Below are positions 31,174 through 40,007 of a DNA stretch of 64,000 nucleotides, one piece after another; the stretch's first letter is position 1; every line of letters begins with the position of its first letter. The translations under genes and the position numbers were made by a program. Below the pieces are notes generated by a model. The model did no database searches. It saw nothing but the letters and a program-made list of their open reading frames with translations, and was not told the origin of the DNA. The DNA comes from Gilliamella sp. Occ3-1 (GTDB taxonomy: Bacteria > Pseudomonadota > Gammaproteobacteria > Enterobacterales > Orbaceae), in contig NZ_LZHQ01000024.1 of the NCBI RefSeq assembly GCF_001690655.1, forward strand, positions 1-64,000. The letters run 5' to 3'.

Positions 31174-31626
31174 ATGCACTGTCCTTTTTGTAATGCAGAT
31201 GATACAAAGGTGATCGATTCACGTCTTGTTGGTGAAGGATTTCAAGTCCGACGTAGACGGCAATGTGTTGAATGTAATGAAAGATTTACTACATTTGAAG
31301 TTGCTGAATTAATTATGCCTAATGTCATTAAAAGCAATAAAGTTCGCGAACCATTCAATGAAGATAAATTACGCAATGGTATGAAAAAGGCTCTTGAAAA
31401 ACGTCCAGTGAGTTTTGATGCCATTGAAGATGCGATTACACGTATAAAATCTAAACTAAGAGCAACAGGTGAACGTGAAGTCCCAGCAAAATTAATTGGT
31501 GACTATGTGATTGAAGAACTTAAAAATCTAGATAAAATTGCTTATATTCGTTTTGCTTCGGTTTATTTTAGTTTTGATGATATCGAACAATTTAGTAATG
31601 AAATTGCTAAGTTACAACAAAAATAA
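31174..31626 (+). CDS. nrdR: Transcriptional repressor NrdR
   Basis: A nucleotide-sensing repressor of ribonucleotide reductase genes. The 150-residue protein has the N-terminal zinc ribbon (Cys3, Cys6, Cys31, Cys34; [17 protein letters not shown]) and the C-terminal ATP-cone ([23 protein letters not shown], about residues 54-76) that binds ATP/dATP. It is followed 8 bases later by ribD. In E. coli, nrdR also heads ribD-ribE-nusB; here only ribD follows. Confidence 0.97.
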   Translation: MHCPFCNADDTKVIDSRLVGEGFQVRRRRQCVECNERFTTFEVAELIMPNVIKSNKVREPFNEDKLRNGMKKALEKRPVSFDAIEDAITRIKSKLRATGEREVPAKLIGDYVIEELKNLDKIAYIRFASVYFSFDDIEQFSNEIAKLQQK

Positions 31627-31634
31627 TCAACAAT

Positions 31635-32750
31635 ATGACTACAATTTGCAACAAAGATCACTTCTATATGCAACAAGCCATTGATTTGGCTAAGCTTGGT
31701 CGTTTTACAACAACACCAAATCCTAATGTTGGCTGTGTCATTGTTAAAGATGATCAAATAATTGGCAAAGGTTATCACCAAAAAGCTGGTGAGCCTCATG
31801 CCGAAGTTCATGCACTAAAAATGGCTGGTGATGGGGCAATCGGCGCAACTGCTTATGTGACATTAGAGCCTTGTAGTCATTTTGGTCGAACACCTCCTTG
31901 TGCTGATGCGCTTATTAAAGCTGGCATCATTCGTGTAGTAATTGCGATGCAAGATCCTAACCCTAATGTTGCAGGTAATGGTATTAAACACTTAAAAGAA
32001 GCAGGAATAGATGTCACCATTGGCGTTTTAACTGAGCAAGCAGAAGCTATTAATAAAGGCTTTTTAAAACTCATGCGAACAGGTTTGCCTTATATTCAAC
32101 TTAAACTAGCCGCCTCATTAGATGGTAAAATTGCTATGGCATCTGGTGAAAGCAAATGGATAACATCAAATAAGGCAAGAGAAGATGTGCAACAGTTCCG
32201 AGCTCAAGCAAGCTGTATTTTAAGTACTCGTGCGACTGTGCAAGCTGATAATGCAAGTTTAACAGTTAGATATAACGAATTACCTGATGAAATAAAAAAA
32301 ATCTACCTACCGGAAAAAATCCGGCAACCTATTCGTGTAATTATTGACAGTCAAGATCAGCTAATAGGTACTGAAAATATTTTCAATCAGCCAGGTGAAA
32401 CATGGGTAGTACGAAAAAAAGATAACCTTATTGCAAAACAAAATACCAAATTAATTATAGAATCATCTAGTTGTAAACAAATAGATTTATCAAAATTGTT
32501 TGCATTATTAGCCAAAAAACAAGTAAATTCGGTTTGGGTTGAAGCTGGTGCTCATCTGGCTGGAGCTCTAATAGAACAAGATTTAGTGGATGAATTAATT
32601 ATTTATTATGCACCAAAATTACTTGGTCATAATGCGTTAGATATGTGTATATTGCCAAATCTGCAAAAGCTTTCATTTGCACCACAATTTCAATTTGAAT
32701 CGATTGTGATGATAGGCGAAGACCTTCGGGTTATCTTGGAAAGAAAGTAA
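31635..32750 (+). CDS. ribD: Bifunctional riboflavin deaminase/reductase RibD
   Basis: Performs the second and third steps of riboflavin synthesis. The 371-residue protein has an N-terminal zinc deaminase domain (PNPNVGCVIV, HAEVHAL, LEPCSHFGRTPPCADALI with the zinc cysteines) and a C-terminal NADPH-dependent reductase domain (KLAASLDGKIAMASGESKWIT at about residues 158-178; SVWVEAGAHLAGALI). Length and order match the enteric enzyme. It is co-directional with nrdR. A convergent gene (hemW) follows, so ribE and nusB are elsewhere. Confidence 0.96.
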   Translation: MTTICNKDHFYMQQAIDLAKLGRFTTTPNPNVGCVIVKDDQIIGKGYHQKAGEPHAEVHALKMAGDGAIGATAYVTLEPCSHFGRTPPCADALIKAGIIRVVIAMQDPNPNVAGNGIKHLKEAGIDVTIGVLTEQAEAINKGFLKLMRTGLPYIQLKLAASLDGKIAMASGESKWITSNKAREDVQQFRAQASCILSTRATVQADNASLTVRYNELPDEIKKIYLPEKIRQPIRVIIDSQDQLIGTENIFNQPGETWVVRKKDNLIAKQNTKLIIESSSCKQIDLSKLFALLAKKQVNSVWVEAGAHLAGALIEQDLVDELIIYYAPKLLGHNALDMCILPNLQKLSFAPQFQFESIVMIGEDLRVILERK

Positions 32751-32783
32751 CTTCTAATTCCAATTTTTATTAAAGTTGAATGT

Positions 32784-32810
32784 AAAAAACCCAATAACAA
32801 GGTTATTGGG
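32784..32810 (-). terminator. Terminator between ribD and hemW
   Basis: A 9-bp perfect stem (32790-32798 with 32802-32810) with a 3-base loop. The better T-run (six residues) is on the reverse strand, so it mainly serves hemW, although it is 170 bases past its stop. On the plus strand the stem is followed by AAAAC, which is poor for ribD. The rest of this 230-base gap shows nothing I can name. Confidence 0.65.
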
Positions 32811-32980
32811 AAAACATAAGGAATAGGAAAACAATGAAATAATGCATTGTCGAAAAATAGTATGTACTTTTTTCAAAAAAAAGTCTGTAAAGATATATGA
32901 ATGATTAATTAAATAGTTTGTATCTATCATGTTAAATAAATGTAAAGAACAATATCATTTAAAATAAGTCAAAATATTAT

Positions 32981-34108
32981 CTATAGGAATATCTCTAATA
33001 ACGAATTCAAAAATAGCTTTCCGTGGTCAGTTATCAGCCAGTTTTGTTTATCCTCAATTATATAATTTTTTTCAATGGCTGTTGTTATTTGTTTTTCAAT
33101 TATGTGTAAAGGTAAATAAGTCCGTTGTTCAAATTCATGTTTAGGTGTTGGTTCAAAAAGCCTAAAACGATTCATAAAAAATTCAAAAGGTAATTCCTCT
33201 TTTGGAACTGTATAATATTTATCTAAATAACGCCCCTCTAAATACCCTTTTGGATGACGAGTTTTTATAGTGCGAATAATTTTTCCATCAGGTTGCGTTA
33301 ATTTACCATGAGCGCCACATCCAATGCCTAAATAGTCTCCAAATCGCCAATAATTTAAATTATGTTGGCATTGTAATCCTTCTTTAGCATAAGCAGAGGT
33401 TTCATACTGTTGGTAACCATTTTCAGTTAATAATTGATTACCTTGTTGATAAATTTCCCAAAGTTTATCATCATCAGGTAAAACTGGTGGTTTTGAACCA
33501 AATAGCGTATTTGGCTCAATCGTTAATTGATACCAAGATAAATGCGGTGGTGCAATAGCAATGGCTTGTTTTAGGTCATATAGAGCATCATCAATACTTT
33601 GATTTGGTAAACCATGCATTAAATCTAAATTAAAACTTCTTAAATCTAATGTTTTGGCTATTTTTCCGGCTGTGATTGCTTCTTTGGGATCGTGTACCCG
33701 TCCTAATTTAACAAGTTTATCGGTCTGAAAACTTTGCACGCCAATTGATATTCGGTTTATACCCGCTTGCTGATAGCCATTAAATCTTTCTATATCAACA
33801 GAATTTGGGTTAGCTTCAATGGTGATTTCGGCATCTTTATGTATTGGGATGATCTCATTTATATTTGATAATAATTTATCAATCAACTCGGCTGAAAATA
33901 GACTAGGTGTACCTCCACCAATAAAGATTGAATGAATTGAGCGATTTGAACAGAAAATAGTATCGTTTTGTAGGTCTTTAAGTAAATGCTCTACATAAGA
34001 CTCATAATTTGGCGTTTTTTTTATGGTATGTGAATTAAAATCGCAATAGGGACATTTTTGTACGCACCATGGCATATGAATATATAAACTTAATGGGATT
34101 TTATACAT
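32981..34108 (-). CDS. hemW: Haem chaperone HemW (radical SAM)
   Basis: A HemN-like radical SAM protein that binds haem and delivers it to respiratory membrane proteins; it lacks coproporphyrinogen oxidase activity in characterised members. The frame is open back to GTG 34162, but I choose ATG 34108, because it gives the E. coli-like start (PLSLYIHMPWCVQKCPYC) and has CAGG upstream. The product is 375 residues. The cluster cysteines are Cys15, Cys19 and Cys22; the HemW motif HNLNYWRFGDYLGIGCGAHG is in the C-terminal half. In E. coli it follows rdgB; here it stands alone. Confidence 0.93.
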   Translation of the reverse strand: MYKIPLSLYIHMPWCVQKCPYCDFNSHTIKKTPNYESYVEHLLKDLQNDTIFCSNRSIHSIFIGGGTPSLFSAELIDKLLSNINEIIPIHKDAEITIEANPNSVDIERFNGYQQAGINRISIGVQSFQTDKLVKLGRVHDPKEAITAGKIAKTLDLRSFNLDLMHGLPNQSIDDALYDLKQAIAIAPPHLSWYQLTIEPNTLFGSKPPVLPDDDKLWEIYQQGNQLLTENGYQQYETSAYAKEGLQCQHNLNYWRFGDYLGIGCGAHGKLTQPDGKIIRTIKTRHPKGYLEGRYLDKYYTVPKEELPFEFFMNRFRLFEPTPKHEFEQRTYLPLHIIEKQITTAIEKNYIIEDKQNWLITDHGKLFLNSLLEIFL

Positions 34109-34288
34109 AAACGTAGTGTTACCTGAAACTTTTTGACAAAAACAATTAGAGTGCTGTTTCACTATTTATAGTGATTTATTTTACTCCAATTCTTTAAAAA
34201 ATGCTTTTGCATCTATTATGTTTTTATTATTAACTTAAAAAGTATACAATTATCAATAAGTTGTTAAATTTATTATTTAGGAGTAAAT

Positions 34289-35161
34289 ATGAGTATATAT
34301 AAAGAGATTTTAGATAGTAGCTTATCAGGTGTATCCTTAAGCCCATCAATTAAACAATCAATTTATGGTGAACTGCCAATTTTAGTTATTAATCATAGCA
34401 CTTGTTGTGCTGCCGTTGCATTACAAGGTGCACACTTATTATTTTGGCAACCATCTACTGAACAAACACCAGTTGTTTGGCTGAGTAACAAAACAAATTT
34501 TAAAAAAGGCGTAGCTATTCGAGGTGGAGTGCCTGTTTGTTGGCCTTGGTTTGGTCAGTTAGGCAATCCTTCTCATGGTTTTGCACGCATTGTCGAATGG
34601 ACATTAGATTCATGTAAAGAGGACGAGCAAGGTGTTACCCTTGTTTTATCGCTCACTAATAATCCGCAGACAGAATCTTATTGTAGCAAACCTTTCTCGG
34701 TATTATTAAATCTTCATCTAGGTAAAACTTGTGAAGTTTCTTTAAGCTGCTTAGCAGACTTTGATGTAACTAGTGCTCTACATACCTATTTTGGAGTTGA
34801 TAATATTGATAGTGTTGTAGTCAAAGGTTTAGGTGAAGCTTATCAAGAACGACTTGCAGATGAAAACAAACCAGCGACCGTAGGCCAATTGACATTTAAT
34901 CAAGAGGTCGATCGTATTTATACCAATGCAGGTAATCAAATCACTGTTACTGATGGCACTCGAACAATTCAATTAACCAACACTAATGTAAGTGATGTTG
35001 TTACTTGGAATCCATGGATAAATAAAGCTAAATCAATGGGAGATTTTGGTGATGATGAGTATAAATCTATGGTTTGTGTCGAAGCAGGTTGTATCACAAA
35101 ACCATTAAAGTTATTACCGAATAAAAAATCAACTTATGGTTTTAAAATAGAATTGATCTAA
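34289..35161 (+). CDS. yeaD: Putative glucose-6-phosphate 1-epimerase (YeaD-like)
   Basis: A galactose-mutarotase-like protein of the D-hexose-6-phosphate mutarotase group. The 290-residue all-beta protein has ALQGAHLLFWQP (about residues 45-56), AIRGGVPVCWPWFGQLG (about 75-91), HGFARIVEW, and a catalytic-type glutamate region VCVEAG near the end (about 267-272). These are the family hallmarks. It starts after AGGAG. Three bases after its stop comes the region leading to the rplY promoter. Its product may feed glucose-6-phosphate to Zwf, encoded 650 bases downstream, but that link is only positional. Confidence 0.9.
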   Translation: MSIYKEILDSSLSGVSLSPSIKQSIYGELPILVINHSTCCAAVALQGAHLLFWQPSTEQTPVVWLSNKTNFKKGVAIRGGVPVCWPWFGQLGNPSHGFARIVEWTLDSCKEDEQGVTLVLSLTNNPQTESYCSKPFSVLLNLHLGKTCEVSLSCLADFDVTSALHTYFGVDNIDSVVVKGLGEAYQERLADENKPATVGQLTFNQEVDRIYTNAGNQITVTDGTRTIQLTNTNVSDVVTWNPWINKAKSMGDFGDDEYKSMVCVEAGCITKPLKLLPNKKSTYGFKIELI

Positions 35162-35224
35162 GTGTGCAGATAATATTCCATATACGTAATCAATATTTTA
35201 CTGATTTGTAATATGATTAATTGA

Positions 35225-35253
35225 TTGCGTTTAGAGGGATAACACTTTATAAT
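35225..35253 (+). promoter_or_regulatory. Promoter of rplY
   Basis: TTGCGT (35225-35230), a 17-base spacer and a perfect TATAAT (35248-35253), about 90 bases upstream of the rplY start. The resulting untranslated leader of about 80 bases contains the hairpin at 35283-35312. Confidence 0.8.
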
Positions 35254-35282
35254 CTCCAACGCTTTTAAAGTACTAGTTTGAT

Positions 35283-35312
35283 AGCCAATTACTGGGTCGC
35301 CTGTAATTGGTT
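35283..35312 (+). promoter_or_regulatory. rplY: rplY leader hairpin (possible L25 autoregulatory site or attenuator)
   Basis: A 10-bp stem with one G-U pair (35283-35292 with 35303-35312) closes the 10-base loop TGGGTCGCCT and is followed by TTCTATTTT. Ribosomal protein mRNAs often carry such structures for feedback, and L25 binds 5S rRNA loop E. Whether this hairpin mimics loop E or acts as a weak intrinsic terminator is inference. Confidence 0.55.
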
Positions 35313-35341
35313 TCTATTTTAAATAATTAAGAGAAATTAAT

Positions 35342-35626
35342 ATGTTTACATTCAAAGCTGAAGTTAGAAAAGAGCATGGTAAGGGTGCGAGCCGCCGCCT
35401 GCGTCACGCTGGTAAATTCCCAGCCATTATTTATGGTGGAACTGAACCTGCAGTCTCTGTTGTGCTTGATCACAACCAAGTTTTTAATATGCAAGAAAAA
35501 CCAGAATTTTATTCTGAAGAGTTAACTATTGAAGTTGACGGAAAAGCAGTTAAAGTAAAAGTGCAAGCAGTACAACGTCATGCATTTAAACCAAAATTAG
35601 TTCATATGGATTTTGTACGAGCATAA
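35342..35626 (+). CDS. rplY: 50S ribosomal protein L25
   Basis: The 5S rRNA-binding protein of the large subunit. The 94-residue product equals the short, single-domain enteric L25 (no CTC extension). It has [24 protein letters not shown] at the N terminus, with the RNA-binding basic loop, and ends [16 protein letters not shown]. It is a single-gene unit with its own promoter, a leader hairpin and a strong terminator. Confidence 0.98.
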   Translation: MFTFKAEVRKEHGKGASRRLRHAGKFPAIIYGGTEPAVSVVLDHNQVFNMQEKPEFYSEELTIEVDGKAVKVKVQAVQRHAFKPKLVHMDFVRA

Positions 35627-35666
35627 TTTGCTTATTGGGAAATTACCCAATAACTTGTTTCAAGCA

Positions 35667-35698
35667 AAAGGTCACCCAGAGGTGGCCTTTTTGTTTTA
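35667..35698 (+). terminator. Terminator of rplY
   Basis: A 10-bp stem with one T-G pair (35667-35676 with 35681-35690), CAGA-type 4-base loop, then TTGTTTT. A second, earlier hairpin (TTATTGGG/CCCAATAA at about 35632-35653) lies between the stop codon and this terminator. Confidence 0.9.
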
Positions 35699-35807
35699 GA
35701 GTAAATAAAGGATAATGCCTATTACTATGATTTATCCTATTAATCGGGTGTACACCAACCATTCAACATAATAGAATAATTACATTATACCATCGTAGGA
35801 GAAAACC

Positions 35808-37268
35808 ATGTCTGATATCCCAGCTTGCGATTTAGTTATTTTTGGTGCTAAAGGGGATTTGACTAGACGTAAATTATTACCGTCTTTATACCAATTAGAA
35901 AAGTATGGAAAACTACCTGAACAAACAAAGATTTTAGGCGTAGGGCGTGCTGATTGGGATCATGTTGCTTATTGTGAGGTAGCAAAAGAAGCGCTAATCT
36001 CGTTTATGCCGGAATCGTTAGACGATAATATTTGGCAACGATTTAGCCAACGATTGGACTTTCATAAACTAGATGTTAATGATAGTGCTGGTTTCGAAGG
36101 ATTGAAAAATAAACTTGATTTGAATCATCCAGCTATTTTCTATTTTGCAATGCACCCGGGTGCTTTTGGGACTATTTGTCAAGGTTTAGCTGCTGCAGGA
36201 TTAAATCAATCGCAAAACCGCATTGTGATGGAAAAACCACTTGGAACAGATCTCAACTCATCTCGTGAAATCAATGATTCAGTGGCTAAGTTCTTTAACG
36301 AATCACAAGTTTATCGTATTGATCATTACTTAGGTAAAGAATCAGTATTAAACCTATTAGCCTTACGATTTGCTAATACAGTGTTTGCGTCATTTTGGGA
36401 TCGTAATTCTATCGATCATGTTGAAATTACGGTAGCTGAACAAGTAGGTATTGAAGGGCGTTGGGGATATTTTGATAAGGCCGGTCAAATGCGTGATATG
36501 GTACAAAACCATTTATTACAAATATTAACCATGATTGCCATGTCCCCACCTGCTAATCTTGAAGATGATAGCTTGCGTAATGAAAAAATAGCTGTACTTA
36601 ATGCGCTTAGACCAATTAACAAATCCAATATTCGTGAAAAAGTAGTTCGAGGGCAATATACAGCAGGTTTTGTTAATGGTGTTAATGTGCCGGGATATTT
36701 AGAAGAAGATGGCGCAAATCAAAAAAGTAATACCGAAACATTTGTTGCAATTCGAGTTGATATTGATAACTGGCGCTGGGCAGGTGTTCCTTTTTATTTA
36801 CGTACTGGTAAGCGCTTACCAAGTAAATGTTCTGAAGTTGTAGTTTATTTCAAACCATTACCGCTTAATTTATTTAGTGAATTTTATCCAGAATTGCCAC
36901 AAAATAAATTGACGATTCGTTTACAACCTGATGAAGGTATGGATATTGAAATCCTAAATAAAGTACTAGGATTGGATAGTAATCATAATTTACAAACCAC
37001 TAAACTTGACTTAAGTTTCAGCGAAACTTTTCACCAACAAAGTGCTGATGCCTATGAGCGTTTATTACTTGAAGTTATGCGTGGGCGTCAAGCATTATTT
37101 GTTCATCGTAATGAAGTTGAAGCTGCATGGAAATGGGTTGATTCAATTATTAGTGCATGGGAATCAGAAAATGATGCCCCAAAAACCTACCAAGCTGGAA
37201 CTTGGGGACCAGTCGCATCCGTTGCCTTAATCACTAAAGATGGTCATTCATGGCACGAATTTGAATAA
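35808..37268 (+). CDS. zwf: Glucose-6-phosphate 1-dehydrogenase
   Basis: First enzyme of the oxidative pentose phosphate pathway, making NADPH and 6-phosphogluconolactone. The 486-residue product has the NADP-binding start (VIFGAKGDLTRRKLLPSLY, about residues 10-28) and the substrate-binding motif YRIDHYLGKE (about 172-181) with the active-site His and Lys. The C-terminal YLRTGKRLP segment is also typical. It is preceded by AGGAG. pgl, the next enzyme of the pathway, follows 13 bases after the stop, so the two form an operon. No edd, eda or gnd is nearby. Confidence 0.97.
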   Translation: MSDIPACDLVIFGAKGDLTRRKLLPSLYQLEKYGKLPEQTKILGVGRADWDHVAYCEVAKEALISFMPESLDDNIWQRFSQRLDFHKLDVNDSAGFEGLKNKLDLNHPAIFYFAMHPGAFGTICQGLAAAGLNQSQNRIVMEKPLGTDLNSSREINDSVAKFFNESQVYRIDHYLGKESVLNLLALRFANTVFASFWDRNSIDHVEITVAEQVGIEGRWGYFDKAGQMRDMVQNHLLQILTMIAMSPPANLEDDSLRNEKIAVLNALRPINKSNIREKVVRGQYTAGFVNGVNVPGYLEEDGANQKSNTETFVAIRVDIDNWRWAGVPFYLRTGKRLPSKCSEVVVYFKPLPLNLFSEFYPELPQNKLTIRLQPDEGMDIEILNKVLGLDSNHNLQTTKLDLSFSETFHQQSADAYERLLLEVMRGRQALFVHRNEVEAAWKWVDSIISAWESENDAPKTYQAGTWGPVASVALITKDGHSWHEFE

Positions 37269-37281
37269 AGGAAAAATAACT

Positions 37282-37980
37282 ATGTTTACGTTAAATAAAT
37301 ATCAAAATAGTCAATTATTGATCGAAGATTTAACCTTACATATCGTCAATGAATTAAAACAGGCTATTGTACAAAAAGGACATGCTTCTATTGCTGTTTC
37401 GGGGGGGAAAACACCTATTCCGTTATTTGTTTCACTAAGTCAACAAAATATAGAATGGAGCCGAGTTTTTATTACGTTGGTGGATGATAGATGGGTTGAT
37501 GATACTGATGATGCTAGTAACGAAAAGTTAGTGAACACTTATCTATTACAAAATAATGCTAAATTGGCTAATTTTGTTGGTTTAAAAAACAGTTGTAATA
37601 ATCCATTTGATGGTGCAGAAGTTACAGATAAACTTTTAGATAAAGTTCCGATGCCATTTGATGTAGTGATTTTAGGTATGGGAGAAGATGGGCATACTGC
37701 CTCATTATTCCCAGGCGCTGCTAATTTGGCTAGCGGTTTAGATATGAAATCTGGACGGAAAGTTGTTGGTATGACACCATTAACAGCACCACTAGATCGT
37801 ATTACATTAACATTGCCAGCTATTTTAAATAGCAAAAATATCTACCTACATTTAGTTGGTGAAAGCAAATTGCGTGTATTAGAACAAACCGAAAAAGATA
37901 ATGATGTTAATCAAATGCCTATTCGTGCTGTTTTGCAGCAGGATAAAGTTAATATAACTGGGTTTTGGACCGTATCTTAA
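37282..37980 (+). CDS. pgl: 6-phosphogluconolactonase (DevB type)
   Basis: Hydrolyses the lactone made by Zwf. I place the start at ATG 37282, with AAAGGA 8 bases upstream; the open frame extends back into zwf to 37240. The product is 232 residues. It has the sugar-isomerase fold of DevB/SOL enzymes: AVSGGKTPIPLF (about residues 39-50), TLVDDRWV (about 64-71) and VILGMGEDGHTASLFPG (about 130-146). This is the DevB family, not the YbhE beta-propeller type that E. coli uses. Confidence 0.95.
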   Translation: MFTLNKYQNSQLLIEDLTLHIVNELKQAIVQKGHASIAVSGGKTPIPLFVSLSQQNIEWSRVFITLVDDRWVDDTDDASNEKLVNTYLLQNNAKLANFVGLKNSCNNPFDGAEVTDKLLDKVPMPFDVVILGMGEDGHTASLFPGAANLASGLDMKSGRKVVGMTPLTAPLDRITLTLPAILNSKNIYLHLVGESKLRVLEQTEKDNDVNQMPIRAVLQQDKVNITGFWTVS

Positions 37981-37995
37981 ATTTCTTTCAGTTTT

Positions 37996-38019
37996 ATTTG
38001 CCGATTTTAATCGGCAAAT
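37996..38019 (+). terminator. Stem-loop after pgl
   Basis: A perfect 11-base inverted repeat (37996-38006 with 38009-38019). The stem is strong, but it is followed by CCCCCTCTCATC before a T-run at 38031-38041, so it is a less typical terminator. Confidence 0.6.
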
Positions 38020-38136
38020 CCCCCTCTCATCTTTTTTTTTTAACTATCAATTTATTTTCTATATAAAAAATCTAGAAGACGCTTTTAAATGATTTATAAA
38101 TTAATTCTTCAAATACCTATTAATTTGTTAAATTTT

Positions 38137-38171
38137 GTGGTAAAAAGTGGGGTTAAGTGGTAAAAATAGGT
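38137..38171. promoter_or_regulatory. MraZ operator (four phased boxes)
   Basis: GTGGT (38137-38141), GTGGG (38147-38151), GTGGT (38157-38161) and a weaker TAGGT (38167-38171) recur with an exact 10-base period. MraZ is known to bind GTGGG-type direct repeats with 5-base spacers upstream of its own gene. The block lies 65-100 bases before mraZ, so it probably autoregulates the division and cell-wall operon. No -10/-35 pair is clear next to it. Confidence 0.85.
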
Positions 38172-38236
38172 GTTCTGATTAACGTTTTGATTTTTATTAA
38201 TTAAAATTTAAATAAATTATAAAGAAAGATACCTTT

Positions 38237-38683
38237 ATGTTTAGTGGTGCAATTTCAATTAATTTAGATAATAAAGGGCGGTTAGCTATTCCTACTCGCT
38301 ACCGAGAGTTTTTATCTGAAGGTATGGTTTGCACAATTGGTTTATACCATCCTTGCTTGACACTTTATTCAATGTCCGAATGGAAATGTATTGAACAGCA
38401 ACTTGCAACATTATCAACCATTGTTGAAACTGAACGTAGAATAAAAAGATTGTTATTGGGTTATGCAACTGAGTGCCTAATGGATAATTCTGGACGAATT
38501 TTATTGTCACCTACATTGCGTACTTATGCAAAATTAGAAAAAAATACAATGTTTGTTGGTCAATCTAATAAATTTGAAATTTGGGATGAGGCAAGTTGGT
38601 ATCAGCAAATTAATGATGATATTGTTTCATTATCAAGCGATATTGAAAACTTATCAGATGATTTGAAAAATTTAACTATTTAA
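38237..38683 (+). CDS. mraZ: Transcriptional regulator MraZ
   Basis: An AbrB/SpoVT-fold DNA-binding protein that represses the dcw cluster from its own promoter. The 148-residue product has the standard length and the two MraZ repeats. The first begins [23 protein letters not shown] (about residues 2-24); the second contains [21 protein letters not shown] (about 78-98). It is the first gene of a 16-gene division and cell-wall cluster. rsmH follows after 15 bases. Confidence 0.96.
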   Translation: MFSGAISINLDNKGRLAIPTRYREFLSEGMVCTIGLYHPCLTLYSMSEWKCIEQQLATLSTIVETERRIKRLLLGYATECLMDNSGRILLSPTLRTYAKLEKNTMFVGQSNKFEIWDEASWYQQINDDIVSLSSDIENLSDDLKNLTI

Positions 38684-38698
38684 TAAGAGTAAAGATTG

Positions 38699-39634
38699 AT
38701 GGATTATCAACATACGACGGTTTTATTAAACGAAGCTGTAAGTGCATTAAATATAAAAAAAGATGGCATTTATGTTGATGGTACTTTTGGCCGAGGTGGT
38801 CATTCTCGTTTAATACTTGAACAACTTGGCACACAAGGGCGATTGATTGCTATTGATCGTGACGAGCGTGCTGAGCAGGCTGCGTTACAGATAACAGATC
38901 CTCGATTTACTTTTATTCGTGGTGAATTTTCAAATTTATATCAATATATTGAAGAGTTAGAATTATTGGGTGAAATTGATGGTGTCTTGTTAGATCTAGG
39001 TGTTTCATCACCACAACTTGATGATCCTGACAGAGGATTTTCTTTTATGCGTGATGGACCTCTTGATATGCGCATGAATACTAGCCAAGGTTTAACTGCA
39101 AGTGAATGGCTACTTAACAGTGATGAAGACGATATTTCATGGGTGTTAAAGACATTTGGTGAAGAGAAATTTGCCAAACGTATTGCTCGATCGATTGTCG
39201 AGCAGAATAAAATTTCGCCGATCACTCGCACCTTAGAGTTGGCTAATTTAATTGAAAAAGCTACACCAAGAAGGGATAAAAATAAGCATCCAGCTACACG
39301 TAGTTTTCAGGCCATTCGTATTTATATTAATAGTGAGTTGGAAGAAGTAGAGCAAGTGTTAAATAGTAGTTTATCAGTACTTGCCAATCAAGGAAGATTA
39401 GCGGTTATTAGCTTTCATTCTTTAGAAGATAGAATTGTGAAGCAATTTATTAGTAAACAATGTAAAGGTCCAGATTTACCAACACGATTACCATTAACTG
39501 AACAACAAATTAAACAATATGGTAGTACTAAATTAAAATCCCTTGGCAAAATTAAACCAAATACTATTGAAATTAATAATAACCCGCGCTCGCGAAGCGC
39601 AATATTAAGGGTAGCTGAAAGGAAAAATGAATAA
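38699..39634 (+). CDS. rsmH: 16S rRNA (cytosine1402-N4)-methyltransferase
   Basis: Methylates C1402 in the decoding centre (also called MraW). I use ATG 38699, because the TTG three bases earlier has no merit. The product is 311 residues. It has the early [13 protein letters not shown], the SAM motif [15 protein letters not shown] (about residues 24-38), the [20 protein letters not shown] motif and the C-terminal [13 protein letters not shown]. It overlaps ftsL by 8 bases. Confidence 0.96.
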   Translation: MDYQHTTVLLNEAVSALNIKKDGIYVDGTFGRGGHSRLILEQLGTQGRLIAIDRDERAEQAALQITDPRFTFIRGEFSNLYQYIEELELLGEIDGVLLDLGVSSPQLDDPDRGFSFMRDGPLDMRMNTSQGLTASEWLLNSDEDDISWVLKTFGEEKFAKRIARSIVEQNKISPITRTLELANLIEKATPRRDKNKHPATRSFQAIRIYINSELEEVEQVLNSSLSVLANQGRLAVISFHSLEDRIVKQFISKQCKGPDLPTRLPLTEQQIKQYGSTKLKSLGKIKPNTIEINNNPRSRSAILRVAERKNE

Positions 39635-40007
39635 CCAAAACAATGATTCTTTTCGAGATAAAACTTATATTGATAAAAATTTTCAAAAAAGACCGAGTAA
39701 AAGTTTGTTTGGTGTAATTATTGGGGATTTATTTGGGAATCAAAAAATTTCATTGTTATTACTTGTGATGATTATTATTTCTGCCGGTGCAGTATTAATA
39801 ACAACGCAACAGATTCGTAAACAGTTATTTGAACGTGAGCAACTTTTATTAGAACAAGATGTGTTAGAAAGCGAATGGCGGAATTTAGTTATTGAAGAAA
39901 ATGTACTTGCTGATCCAAAACGTGTCGAAGAGAAAGCTAAAAATCAATTAGGTATGTCTTATGTGACACCGCAAAATGAAACAGTCATTGTGATAAAGAG
40001 TAAATAA
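39627..40007 (+). CDS. ftsL: Cell division protein FtsL
   Basis: A bitopic inner-membrane protein of the FtsQLB divisome complex. The 126-residue product has a hydrophilic cytoplasmic N terminus, one membrane segment ([20 protein letters not shown], about residues 46-65) and a periplasmic coiled coil rich in Glu/Leu ([30 protein letters not shown] region). It ends with the typical [20 protein letters not shown]. The gene is not very conserved in sequence; the position between rsmH and ftsI makes the call secure. Its stop overlaps the ftsI start (TAATG). Confidence 0.94.
   Translation: MNNQNNDSFRDKTYIDKNFQKRPSKSLFGVIIGDLFGNQKISLLLLVMIIISAGAVLITTQQIRKQLFEREQLLLEQDVLESEWRNLVIEENVLADPKRVEEKAKNQLGMSYVTPQNETVIVIKSK

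Noticed and set aside
34109-34162. 18-residue N-terminal extension of HemW from GTG 34162
   Set aside because: The extension has no family match and no ribosome binding site; ATG 34108 gives the normal start.
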